NCBI GenBank assembly: GCA_965242575.1
Contig: OZ251461.1
Coordinates: 248,001 to 312,000, forward strand
Source: JANQOH01 sp965242575
GTDB taxonomy: Bacteria; Pseudomonadota; Alphaproteobacteria; UBA7887
Direction: 5' to 3'
Length of the DNA: 64,000 bases
In this document: piece by piece, positions 32,123 through 41,831 of the stretch
How the letters are laid out: every line of letters begins with the position of its first letter
Numbering within the stretch: position 1 is the stretch's first letter
The notes under the pieces: generated by a model
Told to the model about the DNA's origin: nothing
The model's input: the letters and a program-made list of their open reading frames with translations, nothing else
Databases searched by the model: none
Position numbers and translations under genes: made by a program

Positions 32123-33109
32123 TTACCGGATCGCGTGCGCGACGCCGTCGTACACGCCGCGCATACATTCGATGTTCTTTTTCTTCCCCCACCCGCCACG
32201 CGAGGGGTGCGGCGCATAGGCGATTCGGACCCCGTCCCGCACGTGAGTCCTTTCGAAAATTCCCTGGGCGACCGCCCCGCAACACACGAGGAGCAAGTCA
32301 CCTCCGACGGAAATTCCGTCCAGCCTCTCCTGCAAGTCCTGCGCGATGGCGCGCTCCATGAGCAGAGCCGCCCCGTTGCGCTCCGTTACCGGGCGTTTCT
32401 TGCGCCTGACGTAACGCAGGCATCTCTCGAATTCGCTCCATGCGGGGAGGTCCGTGCGACGATCGGCGCCGCTCTCGCGATAGGCGTCGGCGTCGAGCGG
32501 CAACCGGCTGGCGTTCATGATTCCGAATTTCGATACGCGCTCGTCACCGCCGGTCGCGACGAGCCGGCCGAACGATCCGGAGACGCCGCACATGGCGGGC
32601 ACGTTCCGTCCCAGCTCTTCGGTTACGGTCTTGCCGCTGGAACCCGCCAGCGGGCAGCCTCGCCGCACTTCCTTCTTGTACGGAGACTCGAGCAACAGGA
32701 CGACTTTCACGCCGCCCCGGTCCCCGTCGAGCAGGTCGGGCACGGCCGAGGAGTTGACGAATCGCGCCAGGCGGCGGCCGAAAATCTCCCCGACGCGGCG
32801 CACGAGAGGGTCCGCCGCCGGCGCGATGGCGGGGGGCGGAGCGTCGTCGACATCGACACAGACGATACGCCGCGCGCCCTCGAGCCACTCCGCCATATCG
32901 GGATCCGCCTCGATCTCGGAGCGCGCGCGCGGGCAGGGGATATCCTCTCCATCCTCCGCCATGCTCTCGATATGGAACGCCAACGCCTCCCGTCCGCGGC
33001 GGATCGCCTCCTCCACCGTATCGCCGTCCGAAACGCAACCGGGGAAATCCGGGAAACCGATACCGAAACCCGGCTCGTTGTCGCCGTGGATCAACGCGAC
33101 ATAGCGCAT
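32123..33109 (-). CDS. HicB antitoxin domain fused to a uracil-DNA-glycosylase-like domain
   Basis: A 328-residue two-domain protein. Residues 1-80 are a HicB fold: MRYVALIHGDNEPGFGIGFP, DFPGCVSDGDTVEEAIRRGR, IEADPDMAEWLEG. In normal HicB a short DNA-binding tail would follow; instead a Pro/Ala linker (residues 88-100) leads into a domain with the UDG-superfamily order: VVLLLESPYKKEVRRGCPLA (136-155) with GSSGK, FGIMNASRLPL (195-205), LLLVCCGAVAQGIFE (272-286) and YAPHPSRGGWG (298-308), like motif 1 (GE-P), the GxPfxGxSG loop and the HPS motif. The ATG follows GGAGGG, 11 bases after hicA. The domain may bind or excise bases, or only sense DNA. HicB part is clear; UDG assignment is from motif order. 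Confidence 0.7.
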   Translation of the reverse strand: MRYVALIHGDNEPGFGIGFPDFPGCVSDGDTVEEAIRRGREALAFHIESMAEDGEDIPCPRARSEIEADPDMAEWLEGARRIVCVDVDDAPPPAIAPAADPLVRRVGEIFGRRLARFVNSSAVPDLLDGDRGGVKVVLLLESPYKKEVRRGCPLAGSSGKTVTEELGRNVPAMCGVSGSFGRLVATGGDERVSKFGIMNASRLPLDADAYRESGADRRTDLPAWSEFERCLRYVRRKKRPVTERNGAALLMERAIAQDLQERLDGISVGGDLLLVCCGAVAQGIFERTHVRDGVRIAYAPHPSRGGWGKKKNIECMRGVYDGVAHAIR

Positions 33110-33120
33110 TTTGCCCTCCG

Positions 33121-33327
33121 CTACCGCCAACCGGCTTGCCTGTATATGCTCATGAGCGTCCCGATCTTGATGTCCTTCCTCGGGTGGGGCACGGTGTGGG
33201 GCACGGTGACGCGCCCCTTGCGACCGGGATGTCGGAATTGCCGGTGGCTTCCCGTCGCCTGTCGCCCGGCTTCGTACCAACCGGCCTGCTTCAGCAGCTT
33301 TATCAGCTTTCGGCTGTCGCGCTCCAT
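33121..33327 (-). CDS. hicA: HicA-family mRNA interferase toxin
   Basis: A 68-residue protein: SRKLIKLLKQAGWYEAGRQA, then GSHRQFRHPGRKGRVTVPHT with the catalytic His in TGSH, and DIKIGTLMSIYRQAGW. This is the standard dsRBD-like HicA (YcfA) toxin that cuts mRNA. A duplicated VPHTVPHP is unusual; other HicA have one VPHP. It is upstream of, and 11 bases from, the HicB fusion gene. Confidence 0.9.
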   Translation of the reverse strand: MERDSRKLIKLLKQAGWYEAGRQATGSHRQFRHPGRKGRVTVPHTVPHPRKDIKIGTLMSIYRQAGWR

Positions 33328-33432
33328 GTCCCCGCGCCGCCGCCCTCCGCGCGCCAATTTACGCGGCGCGGGCCGGTAATCAACCGCCGCCCGTTGGAGC
33401 TGCCGGGCTGAGGGGTTATATGGGGGCGACGG

Positions 33433-34887
33433 ATGGAGGGAGACCCGATCATGGCCGACCCGGCGCGCCTCGACGACCTGTTTTTCGCCCGCACGGGGAT
33501 GGACCCGGCGCGGGTCGACTCCATCGTCGGCGACGCGCTCGCCGGCGCCGACGACGGCGAGCTCTACCTCGAATACCGCCGGTCGGAATCCTTCGCGCTC
33601 GACGACGGCAAGCTGAAATCCGCCAGTTTCGACACCGCGCAGGGGTTCGGGCTGCGCGCCGTCTCCGGCGAGGCCACGGGCTACGGCCACGCCTCCGAAC
33701 TGAGCGAGGACGCGATCCGCCGCGCCGCCGAGACCGTCAAGGCGGTGCGCGGCGGCCATGCCGGCGAGATGGACGCCGCGCCGCGCGCCACCAACCGCCG
33801 CTTCTACCCGCCCGACAACCCGCTCGACGCCGTCCCCTTCGCCGACAAGGTCGCGCTGCTGGGCGAGATCGACTCCTACGCGCGCGCCGCCGACCCGCGC
33901 GTCCGCCAGGTCATGGCGGCGCTCACCGGCAGCTGGCAGGCGGTGTCTATCCGCCGCGCCGACGGCGCCCGCGCCGACGACATCCGCCCGCTGCTCCGCC
34001 TCAACGTCTCGGTGGTGGTGGAGGAGAACGGCGTGCGCGAGACCGGCTCCTACGGCTCCGGCGGGCGCCACGCCTATGCGCCGCTGCTCGACCCCGCCGC
34101 CTGGCGCGCGCATGTCGACGAGGCGCTGCGCCAGGGCCTCGTGCTCCTGGAGGCGAAGCCGGCGCCGGCCGGCGAAATGCCCGTGGTGCTCGGCCCCGGC
34201 TGGCCCGGGATCCTCCTGCACGAAGCCATCGGCCACGGCCTGGAGGGCGATTTCAACCGCAAGAAGACCAGCGTCTTCTCGGGCCTGATGGGCGAGCGCG
34301 TCGGCGCCCCCGGCGTCACCGTGGTGGACGACGGGACCCTCGACGGCCGCCGCGGCTCGCTCACCATCGACGACGAGGGCACCCCGACGCAGAGCACCAC
34401 GCTGATCGAGGACGGCATCCTCGTCGGCTACATGCAGGACCGCATGAACGCGCGGCTGATGGGGACCGCCTCGACCGGCAACGGGCGCCGCCAGAGTTTC
34501 GCCCACCAGCCCATGCCGCGCATGCGCAACACGATCATGCGCGCGGGCGGGGAGGACCCGGAGGACATCCTCCGCCGCGTGCCGAAGGGGCTTTACGCGG
34601 TCAATTTCGGCGGCGGGCAGGTGGACATCACCTCGGGCAAGTTCGTCTTCTCCGCCTCCGAGGCCTACCGCATCGAGGACGGCAAGGTGGGCGCCCCGGT
34701 CAAGGGCGCGACCCTGATCGGAACCGGCCACGAAGTGCTGAAGAACGTCCGCGCGGTGGGGAGCGACATGCGCCTCGACCCCGGCATCGGCACCTGCGGC
34801 AAGAACGGCCAGGGCGTCCCCGTCGGCGTCGGCCAGCCCACCCTGCTGGTGGACGGACTCACCGTCGGCGGGACCGAGGCGGCGTAG
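33433..34887 (+). CDS. tldD: Metalloprotease TldD
   Basis: A 484-residue protein; the ATG at 33451 (MADPARLDDLFFARTGMDPA) may be the true start. The zinc motif is LLHEAIGHGLEGDFNRKKTS (HExxxH), followed by GTPTQSTTLIEDGILVGYMQ and the C-terminal RMRNTIMRAGGEDPEDIL and FVFSASEAYRIEDGKV. TldD works with TldE(PmbA) in peptide processing such as microcin maturation and CcdA degradation. No tldE is adjacent. On the opposite strand to hicA, sharing the intergenic space. Confidence 0.95.
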   Translation: MEGDPIMADPARLDDLFFARTGMDPARVDSIVGDALAGADDGELYLEYRRSESFALDDGKLKSASFDTAQGFGLRAVSGEATGYGHASELSEDAIRRAAETVKAVRGGHAGEMDAAPRATNRRFYPPDNPLDAVPFADKVALLGEIDSYARAADPRVRQVMAALTGSWQAVSIRRADGARADDIRPLLRLNVSVVVEENGVRETGSYGSGGRHAYAPLLDPAAWRAHVDEALRQGLVLLEAKPAPAGEMPVVLGPGWPGILLHEAIGHGLEGDFNRKKTSVFSGLMGERVGAPGVTVVDDGTLDGRRGSLTIDDEGTPTQSTTLIEDGILVGYMQDRMNARLMGTASTGNGRRQSFAHQPMPRMRNTIMRAGGEDPEDILRRVPKGLYAVNFGGGQVDITSGKFVFSASEAYRIEDGKVGAPVKGATLIGTGHEVLKNVRAVGSDMRLDPGIGTCGKNGQGVPVGVGQPTLLVDGLTVGGTEAA

Positions 34888-34899
34888 CTCCGCGTTCCG

Positions 34900-34927
34900 T
34901 TGACCTGCCGGCCGGCCGCGCTATCGT
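34900..34927 (+). promoter_or_regulatory. Promoter of ilvD
   Basis: TTGACC (34900-34905), 16-bp spacer, TATCGT (34922-34927), 50 bp before the ATG and just past the tldD stop. Confidence 0.5.
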
Positions 34928-34976
34928 CCGCGCCACGCGGCGGCGCGGGGCCGGGCGCGGGGGGAGGAGCGACGGA

Positions 34977-36695
<1,719 letters not shown>

Positions 36696-36757
36696 GAGCC
36701 GGGGCCGCATGGCGCCGAGCGCCGCCGCGGCGCCCATGGCGCCGTATCGAGCGCCGT

Positions 36758-36982
36758 ATGGAGAAACTGCTCCGCGAGACGAAGGAGAACCCGAAGGCGG
36801 ACTGGAAGCCCCGCGACGTCCGAACGGCGGCGCGGAGACACGGGCTGAAACTGCGCCAGCGAGGAACCGGCCATGCGGTACTCACCAACGCCCAGGGCAA
36901 GCACCTGACGATCCCCACGCACAAGCCCATCAAGCCGCCTTACATCAGGCGCCTGGTGAAACCGGTTGAGGACGGGCAATGA
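36758..36982 (+). CDS. hicA: HicA-family toxin (second locus)
   Basis: A 74-residue protein MEKLLRETKENPKADWKPRD, AARRHGLKLRQRGTGHAVLT and LTIPTHKPIKPPYIRRLVK. The catalytic His lies in GTGH (usual form GSH), and TIPTHKPIKP is the conserved beta strand and loop. It belongs to the subgroup with an nP-x-dW linker before the helix. Its stop overlaps the HicB start by 4 bases. Confidence 0.85.
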   Translation: MEKLLRETKENPKADWKPRDVRTAARRHGLKLRQRGTGHAVLTNAQGKHLTIPTHKPIKPPYIRRLVKPVEDGQ

Positions 36983-38040
36983 AATTCGAGGACTACACCA
37001 TCGAGATCGCGCCCCTGCCGAAAGACGAAGGCTGCGGCTATCTCGTCACCGTTCCCGACCTTCCGGGATGTATCGCCGATGGCGACACCATCGAATCGGC
37101 CGTCGCGGAGGCGCGGGACGCGTTCGAAGCATGGGCGCGGGCGGAGCGCGAGGACGCGGGCGCGTTGCCGGCGCCAGGAACGGCGTATGAAAGACTGCCT
37201 CGGAAGGAGAGAGCCTACGAAACCGCCAGGAGCGAGGCCATCGCGTCCGTCCTCGCCCATAAGCACGGATCGGCGCGGGCGGAGTCGAACGGGGCCCGAG
37301 GAACCGAACGATTCGCCGTCCCGGCTGAATCCGCGTGGCGGACGTCGTCGTTTGCCGGGAGTCGGGAACGGCAAGCCAGCGACTCCGAATCGAAACGCGC
37401 CGGCGGTGGCCGCGAAAAACATGAACTCCGGAGGGCGAAAGTCCCGGAGCGCGAGTCCGAAATGGGGGCGGATATGGACGACAATGGCGATCTGCGGCGC
37501 TTGGCGGAGCTGCTCGACTTACGGAACGCCAACGAGCGTGAGATCGCCGAGCTTATTGGGAGGCCGGGGCAACCCGGCCATGTTGGCGAGTTTATCGCCG
37601 CCCGAATATTCGATATCGATCTGGAGCCGTTGGCGAACAAGCCCGGTTACGATGGCCGCTTCGGAAGCGGACCTCTCGCCCAAAAATCCGTGGACGTGAA
37701 ATACTACTCCAGGTGGGAAGCCATGTTGGATATCAACATTAAACATACGCCCGATTATTATCTGGTGCTTGCCGGGCCGAAATCCGCGGCGGCGAGATCA
37801 AAGGGATCCAGTCGCTCGTGGACCGTGGATAACGTCTTTTTGTTCGAGGCGAAGCCGTTGATCGACCGGCTTCGCGAAAGGGGCGTCAAAATCAGCACGG
37901 CGACCAGCGTCCGAAGCAATGAGTGGGAGACCGCACGAATTTATCCTGTCGGCGCTGATAAATCGCTCGTGACAATCACAAAAACTCAACAGGAGCAGAT
38001 CGGTATGTTTGGGTCTGCGATAATTTCCTGGACGACGTAA
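36979..38040 (+). CDS. HicB antitoxin fused to a PD-(D/E)XK nuclease-like domain
   Basis: A 353-residue mosaic. Residues 1-66 are HicB (MKFEDYTIEIAPLPKDEGCG, LVTVPDLPGCIADGDTIESA). Residues 68-102 (AYERLPRKERAYETARSEAI, SVLAHKHGSARAE) are close to the broken antitoxin at 38337-38460, in the same frame. After a low-complexity stretch comes a domain from about 167: HVGEFIAARIFDIDLEPLAN, PGYDGRFGSG, SVDVKYYSRWE and DYYLVLAGPKS. Glu204, Asp225 and Asp239-Val-Lys241 are spaced like a PD-(D/E)XK active site. GC falls in this last part, suggesting separate origin. An ATG at 37462 could start the nuclease-like domain alone, but no strong ribosome site precedes it. Nuclease identity is inferred. Confidence 0.6.
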   Translation: MKFEDYTIEIAPLPKDEGCGYLVTVPDLPGCIADGDTIESAVAEARDAFEAWARAEREDAGALPAPGTAYERLPRKERAYETARSEAIASVLAHKHGSARAESNGARGTERFAVPAESAWRTSSFAGSRERQASDSESKRAGGGREKHELRRAKVPERESEMGADMDDNGDLRRLAELLDLRNANEREIAELIGRPGQPGHVGEFIAARIFDIDLEPLANKPGYDGRFGSGPLAQKSVDVKYYSRWEAMLDINIKHTPDYYLVLAGPKSAAARSKGSSRSWTVDNVFLFEAKPLIDRLRERGVKISTATSVRSNEWETARIYPVGADKSLVTITKTQQEQIGMFGSAIISWTT

Positions 38041-38104
38041 ATCCGGACCGGATGGATCCGGAGAGGCTTTTATATCGGGCTGCGCGCCACGGGCCGAGAG
38101 GGAT

Positions 38105-38335
38105 TTGACGAAGGTCGAATTCGGCTGGCCTTGCGGCCCGCCGCTTTGCGCGCGGGTCGGAGGCTATCCCGGCTTGTACGAAGTGCGTTCCCGCTTGACG
38201 AACCGGATCGCCAGGGTATTCTTCACCGTGTCGGGGCGGAACATGGCGCCCCTGCACAGCATCGTCAAGAAGAGTCGGAGAACGCCGAAAAAAGACTTGG
38301 AGCTCGCGGCGCGTCGCATGAGGGAGCATGGCTGA
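38105..38335 (+). pseudogene. HigB-like (phage Gp49-type) toxin, N-terminus missing
   Basis: The frame reads KVEFGWPCGPPLCARVGGYP, GLYEVRSRLTNRIARVFFTV and LHSIVKKSRRTPKKDLELAA, the core and C-terminal half of Gp49-like RelE-superfamily toxins, including the VKK-x-x-xTPK motif. The family-like sequence starts at about 38090 (AERDLTKVEF) with no start codon there, so about 35 N-terminal residues are lost at a junction with the preceding gene. Its stop overlaps the following antitoxin start, the normal HigB-HigA order. Confidence 0.65.
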
Positions 38336-38678
38336 AATGAAAGATCGCAATTCCCGTATCGGGTCGACGCTCGAAAGCCTGCTGCGGGAAGATGGCGTCT
38401 ATGAGGACGTCGAAACCGAGGCCATCGCGTCCGTCCTCGTCTATAAGCGCGGGTCGGCGCGGGCGGGGCGGATTGCCTCGAGGCGGCGCGGTGCTGTCCA
38501 CGATGCCGGCGAGGACGCCGGCGGTCCCGGGGAGGCCGGAGAATCGGGGCGCCGATCGGCCTCGACGATTGGGCCGGGCAAGCGCGCCCGGACGGCTCAC
38601 TCGGCGGCCAGGTCCGCCGCCGCAGAGGCGAGGTCGACGGAGACCAGGCGGGAGACGCCCCGCGCTCGGCCATGGTGA
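38328..38678 (+). pseudogene. HigA-like antitoxin, only the N-terminal part preserved
   Basis: MKDRNSRIGSTLESLLREDG then VYEDVETEAIASVL matches the N-terminal arm of HTH antitoxins that pair with Gp49-like toxins (KDRNxxIGSxxxDFLxEEGIYEEV). After about 38460 the similarity ends, the HTH is missing, and the frame runs as low-complexity sequence into an antisense SMC fragment. The segment 38364-38470 is also found, diverged, in the HicB fusion gene at 37185-37290. Confidence 0.6.
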
Positions 38679-38940
38679 CGCCGTAGAGGCGGTCCATGCG
38701 GGCCATCGTCAGGGCGGTGGTGGGTGACCACCAGGAAGCGCGTGCGCGACTCGCGGGCGATGTCGTCGAGAAGGTCGCAGAAACGCTCCACGTTGGCGTC
38801 GTCGAGCGGCGCGTCGACCTCGTCGAGCACGCAGACGGGGGAGGGGCGGGCGCGGAGGACGGCGAACAGCAGCGCCAGCGCCGCCAGCGCCTTCTCGCCG
38901 CCCGACAGCAGCGACCATGTTGGCCTCTGTGGCGGCGCAT
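38597..38940 (-). pseudogene. Decayed C-terminal tail of the chromosome-segregation ATPase SMC
   Basis: On the minus strand WSLLSGGEKALAALALLFAV, then VCVLDEVDAPLDDANVERFC and RFLVVTHH are the signature, Walker B and D-loop region of SMC. After the His-His an extra C shifts the frame: the normal ALTMARMDRLYGVTMAERG is found in the next frame, and a second indel then restores the first frame for VSRLVSVDLASAAADLAAE. The N-terminal ATPase half and coiled coils are absent. A functional smc must be elsewhere. Confidence 0.75.
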
Positions 38941-39072
38941 GCGCGGTCGTCGCGGAACCGCGCCGGGAGTTCGGCGCGCTCGCCACGGGCCGCCCGACAC
39001 CACGCCCCGCCGCTTACCCTCCCCGAATCGGCGCTCGCTACCGATAGCGACGCCAACCCCGGACGCAGGACG

Positions 39073-40881
39073 TTAGCGGATATCGCGGCGAACGGAGACG
39101 AGGCTTCCGAACGGGTCGTCGCCGCGCAACTCCGCGCGCGCCGCGGCGTCGTCCTTCAAATAGCCGTCGAACCACGCCCGCGCGAACCAGTCGCGGACGA
39201 CGTGCGGCAGATACACCGCGCCCGCCGCGCCGGCCTCGCCCCAGCCGAGCTGGACGTAGGGCTCGCCCGGCTCCGCCGGCGGCGGGCCGAAGGCGGCCTC
39301 CCCGACGGGCTTCCGGCGGCGCTCCGGGGTCTGGGCGAAGGGCAGCGCGCCGTCCCGGAACTCCGGCCACGGGAACAACCGCGCGAAATCCTCGGCGACG
39401 GTGAAATGGTCGGTGTCGCGCACGACGGCGAACACGCGGTCGGAAAGCGCGCGCCGCCAGCTGCTCAGCGCCACCGGCTGCGGGTTGTCCATGCGGTCGG
39501 GCGCCGCGCGCTCCGGCGCGAGCGGGAAGGCGGCGGCGGGGTCGCCGCCGGCGGCCGCCACCGCAGACCGGAGCAGGCCGGCGAAGATGTTCTGCACGAA
39601 ATCGTCCTCGTCGCCGACCATCAGCAGGAGCGGCGCGCGGCTGCCGGCGGGGAGGCCGTCGCGCGCCTCTCCGGCGCCGAACGCCTCCTCCGGAGTCCAG
39701 AGGAACGGCGGCGCGTTGTTGAAACCGATGGCGGCGGCGATTCCCGGAAGGAGGTTCGCCGCGAGCTGCGCCGTCATCGCGCCCAGCGAATGGCCGGCGA
39801 CTCCGACGCGCGCGCCGTCGACGCGCCCCGCCAGCAGGCCGCACAATTCGCGCGAGGCGCTCGTCGCGCCCATCGCCGCCAGCGCGGCGCGGCACGTCCC
39901 CGCCTCCGCGCCGAGCAGGCGCGCCGTATGCGCGACCAGCCCGACATCGGCGACGCGCTGGCGGAACAGGTTGCGCATCATCGTCGTCGCGCGCTCCACC
40001 CCGCCGGGAACGAGCGTTTCGTTCGGCGGGTCGAAGCCCTCCGGCGGCGCGAACCCCTGCCCCGCGCGCCCGAACAGCAGGCGGTAGAAATAGGGGACGA
40101 CCTTGATACCCCCCAGGATCGCCGCGTAGGCGGCCTGCAATTCCTCGTCGGAAACGGCGTTCGCGAAGGGCGAGTCCGGGTCGTGGAACACCAGCGGCAG
40201 GCCGCCGTCGGATACGAAGGTCGGCGCCGCGACGACGTAGCCGCGCGAGGCGAGGAACTCGGCGAACGACGCCCACATGCCGTGGCTGCCGGCGAGGCCG
40301 TGCGCGAGCACGACCAGCGGGAACCGGCCCTCGGCGGGCGGCGCGTCGCGCCACGCGCCGAGCGGCGCCTCGAGGATGCTCCGCCCGACCTCGGCGAACG
40401 CCGCGCCGCCTGCCTCGGCGAGGGTTCCGCCGTCGCGCATGTGGACGAGATGCGGCATCACCACCTGCGCCGCGGCGCCGATTTGCGGCGCCAGCGCGGC
40501 GTCGCGGAAGTAGAAGTCGAAATAGGCCGCCCGCCGCCCGCCCGCCGCCGGGAAGGGGGAGCGCGGCCCGGCGAGCCGCCCCGCCGCCCCGTCGGGCTCC
40601 GCCGGATACCACAATTGGAAGACGACCGAGCGCGTCTGCCCCGAGCCCTCGATCCGCCGCAGCAGGGCGCGGTATTCCGGCCCCGCATAGGCGCCGTTCC
40701 ACGGATCGAAGCGCTGGCGGTCGTCGACCGCGAAGCCGGTGACGGTCCCCACCGCGAAATCGCCGTAGGCGGCGCCCGCCGGCAGTTCGGACAATTGCGC
40801 GGGCGCCGCGGTGGGCGCCGCCAGCAGGAGCGCCGCCGCGCATGCGGCGAGCGCGCCTCTTCCCGTCCCGTCGCGAGTCAT
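39073..40881 (-). CDS. Secreted alpha/beta hydrolase, PAF-acetylhydrolase-like
   Basis: A 602-residue exported protein: signal peptide (LAACAAALLLAAPTAAPAQL), then an alpha/beta-hydrolase with oxyanion region PLVVLAHGLAGSHGMWASFA, the nucleophile elbow VAGHSLGAMTAQLAANLLPG (GHSLG), and a late His in RDTDHFTVAEDF. It is longer than the usual 350-400 residues because of insertions after the strand with SRGYVVAAPTFVSDGG. Likely a periplasmic esterase or lipase. GGAGGA before ATG. It lies 23 bases after the DapA-family gene on the same strand. Confidence 0.8.
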   Translation of the reverse strand: MTRDGTGRGALAACAAALLLAAPTAAPAQLSELPAGAAYGDFAVGTVTGFAVDDRQRFDPWNGAYAGPEYRALLRRIEGSGQTRSVVFQLWYPAEPDGAAGRLAGPRSPFPAAGGRRAAYFDFYFRDAALAPQIGAAAQVVMPHLVHMRDGGTLAEAGGAAFAEVGRSILEAPLGAWRDAPPAEGRFPLVVLAHGLAGSHGMWASFAEFLASRGYVVAAPTFVSDGGLPLVFHDPDSPFANAVSDEELQAAYAAILGGIKVVPYFYRLLFGRAGQGFAPPEGFDPPNETLVPGGVERATTMMRNLFRQRVADVGLVAHTARLLGAEAGTCRAALAAMGATSASRELCGLLAGRVDGARVGVAGHSLGAMTAQLAANLLPGIAAAIGFNNAPPFLWTPEEAFGAGEARDGLPAGSRAPLLLMVGDEDDFVQNIFAGLLRSAVAAAGGDPAAAFPLAPERAAPDRMDNPQPVALSSWRRALSDRVFAVVRDTDHFTVAEDFARLFPWPEFRDGALPFAQTPERRRKPVGEAAFGPPPAEPGEPYVQLGWGEAGAAGAVYLPHVVRDWFARAWFDGYLKDDAAARAELRGDDPFGSLVSVRRDIR

Positions 40882-40903
40882 GCCTCGTCCTCCCGTTCCA
40901 TCG

Positions 40904-41821
40904 TCACGCGGCGCGCGCGCGGTCCCTCGCCGCCAGCGCGTCCATGAGCGCGCCGGCCTCGGCGGCGCCGAGCGCGGCGAGCGGCGGCCGCGGCCGCGCC
41001 CAGCCCGGCGAGTCGAGACGCGCCGCCATGATCGCCTTCAACGCCGGGATCATGGGGCGTTTCTGGACGATCTCGCGCAGCTCCGTGGCCTCCGCCTGGA
41101 GCGAGTCCGCCTCCGGCGACTCGCGCCGCAGGTAGATTTCGCGGATGGCCGGCAGGTTCACGTTCCCGGTCGCCGTGATGCAGCCGGCGCCGCCGGCGCG
41201 CAAATTGTCGAGCAGGAAGACCTCGGAGCCCGAGAACACCGCGAAGCCGGGGAAGGATTCGATCAGCGTCCGCGTGTTGCTCCAGTCGCCCGAACTGTCC
41301 TTGAGGCCGACGACGACGCCGGGATACGCGTCGATGAGGCGGCCCGCCAGGTCCGGCGAGAAGCCGACGCCCGCCATCGGCGGGATGTGGTAGAGATAGA
41401 CGCGCAGTCCGTCGCCGCCCAGGCGCTCCGCGACCTCGGCGATGGCGGCGAACAGGCCGTCGTCGCCGACGCCCTTGTAGTAGAATGGCGGCAGCATCAA
41501 TACGCCGCCGCAGCCGGCGTCGCGGGCGTGGCGGGTCAGCCGCAGCGAATCCGGCAGGGCGCAGCAGCCCGTTCCCGGCATCAGCAGCGCCGGGTCGATC
41601 CCGTCCTCCAGCAACGCGTCGAGCAGCGCCATGCGCTCGTCGACCGACAGCGAGTTCGCCTCGCTCGTGGTGCCGAACACGGCGAGGCCGTCGGCGCCCT
41701 CGGCGAGCAGGCGGCGGCAATGCGCGACGAAGGCGGCGCGGTCGGGCTCCAGGTCCGCGGTGAAAGGCGTGAGCACGGGCGGCAGCACGCCCGCGAACGG
41801 CGCGAATGGGGGCGCGGTCAT
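40904..41821 (-). CDS. DapA-family aldolase/lyase
   Basis: A 305-residue TIM-barrel. FGTTSEANSLSVDERMALLD is the GTTGE-type phosphate loop, YLYHIPPMAGVGFSPDLAGR carries the catalytic Tyr, and VVVGLKDSSGDWSNTRTLIE the Schiff-base Lys. GTGCCALPDSLRLTRHARDA replaces the usual GxGSNxT, which is against true dihydrodipicolinate synthase and for an N-acetylneuraminate-lyase or keto-deoxy-acid aldolase-like function. Substrate not known. Confidence 0.85.
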   Translation of the reverse strand: MTAPPFAPFAGVLPPVLTPFTADLEPDRAAFVAHCRRLLAEGADGLAVFGTTSEANSLSVDERMALLDALLEDGIDPALLMPGTGCCALPDSLRLTRHARDAGCGGVLMLPPFYYKGVGDDGLFAAIAEVAERLGGDGLRVYLYHIPPMAGVGFSPDLAGRLIDAYPGVVVGLKDSSGDWSNTRTLIESFPGFAVFSGSEVFLLDNLRAGGAGCITATGNVNLPAIREIYLRRESPEADSLQAEATELREIVQKRPMIPALKAIMAARLDSPGWARPRPPLAALGAAEAGALMDALAARDRARAA

Positions 41822-41831
41822 CGGTCTCTCC

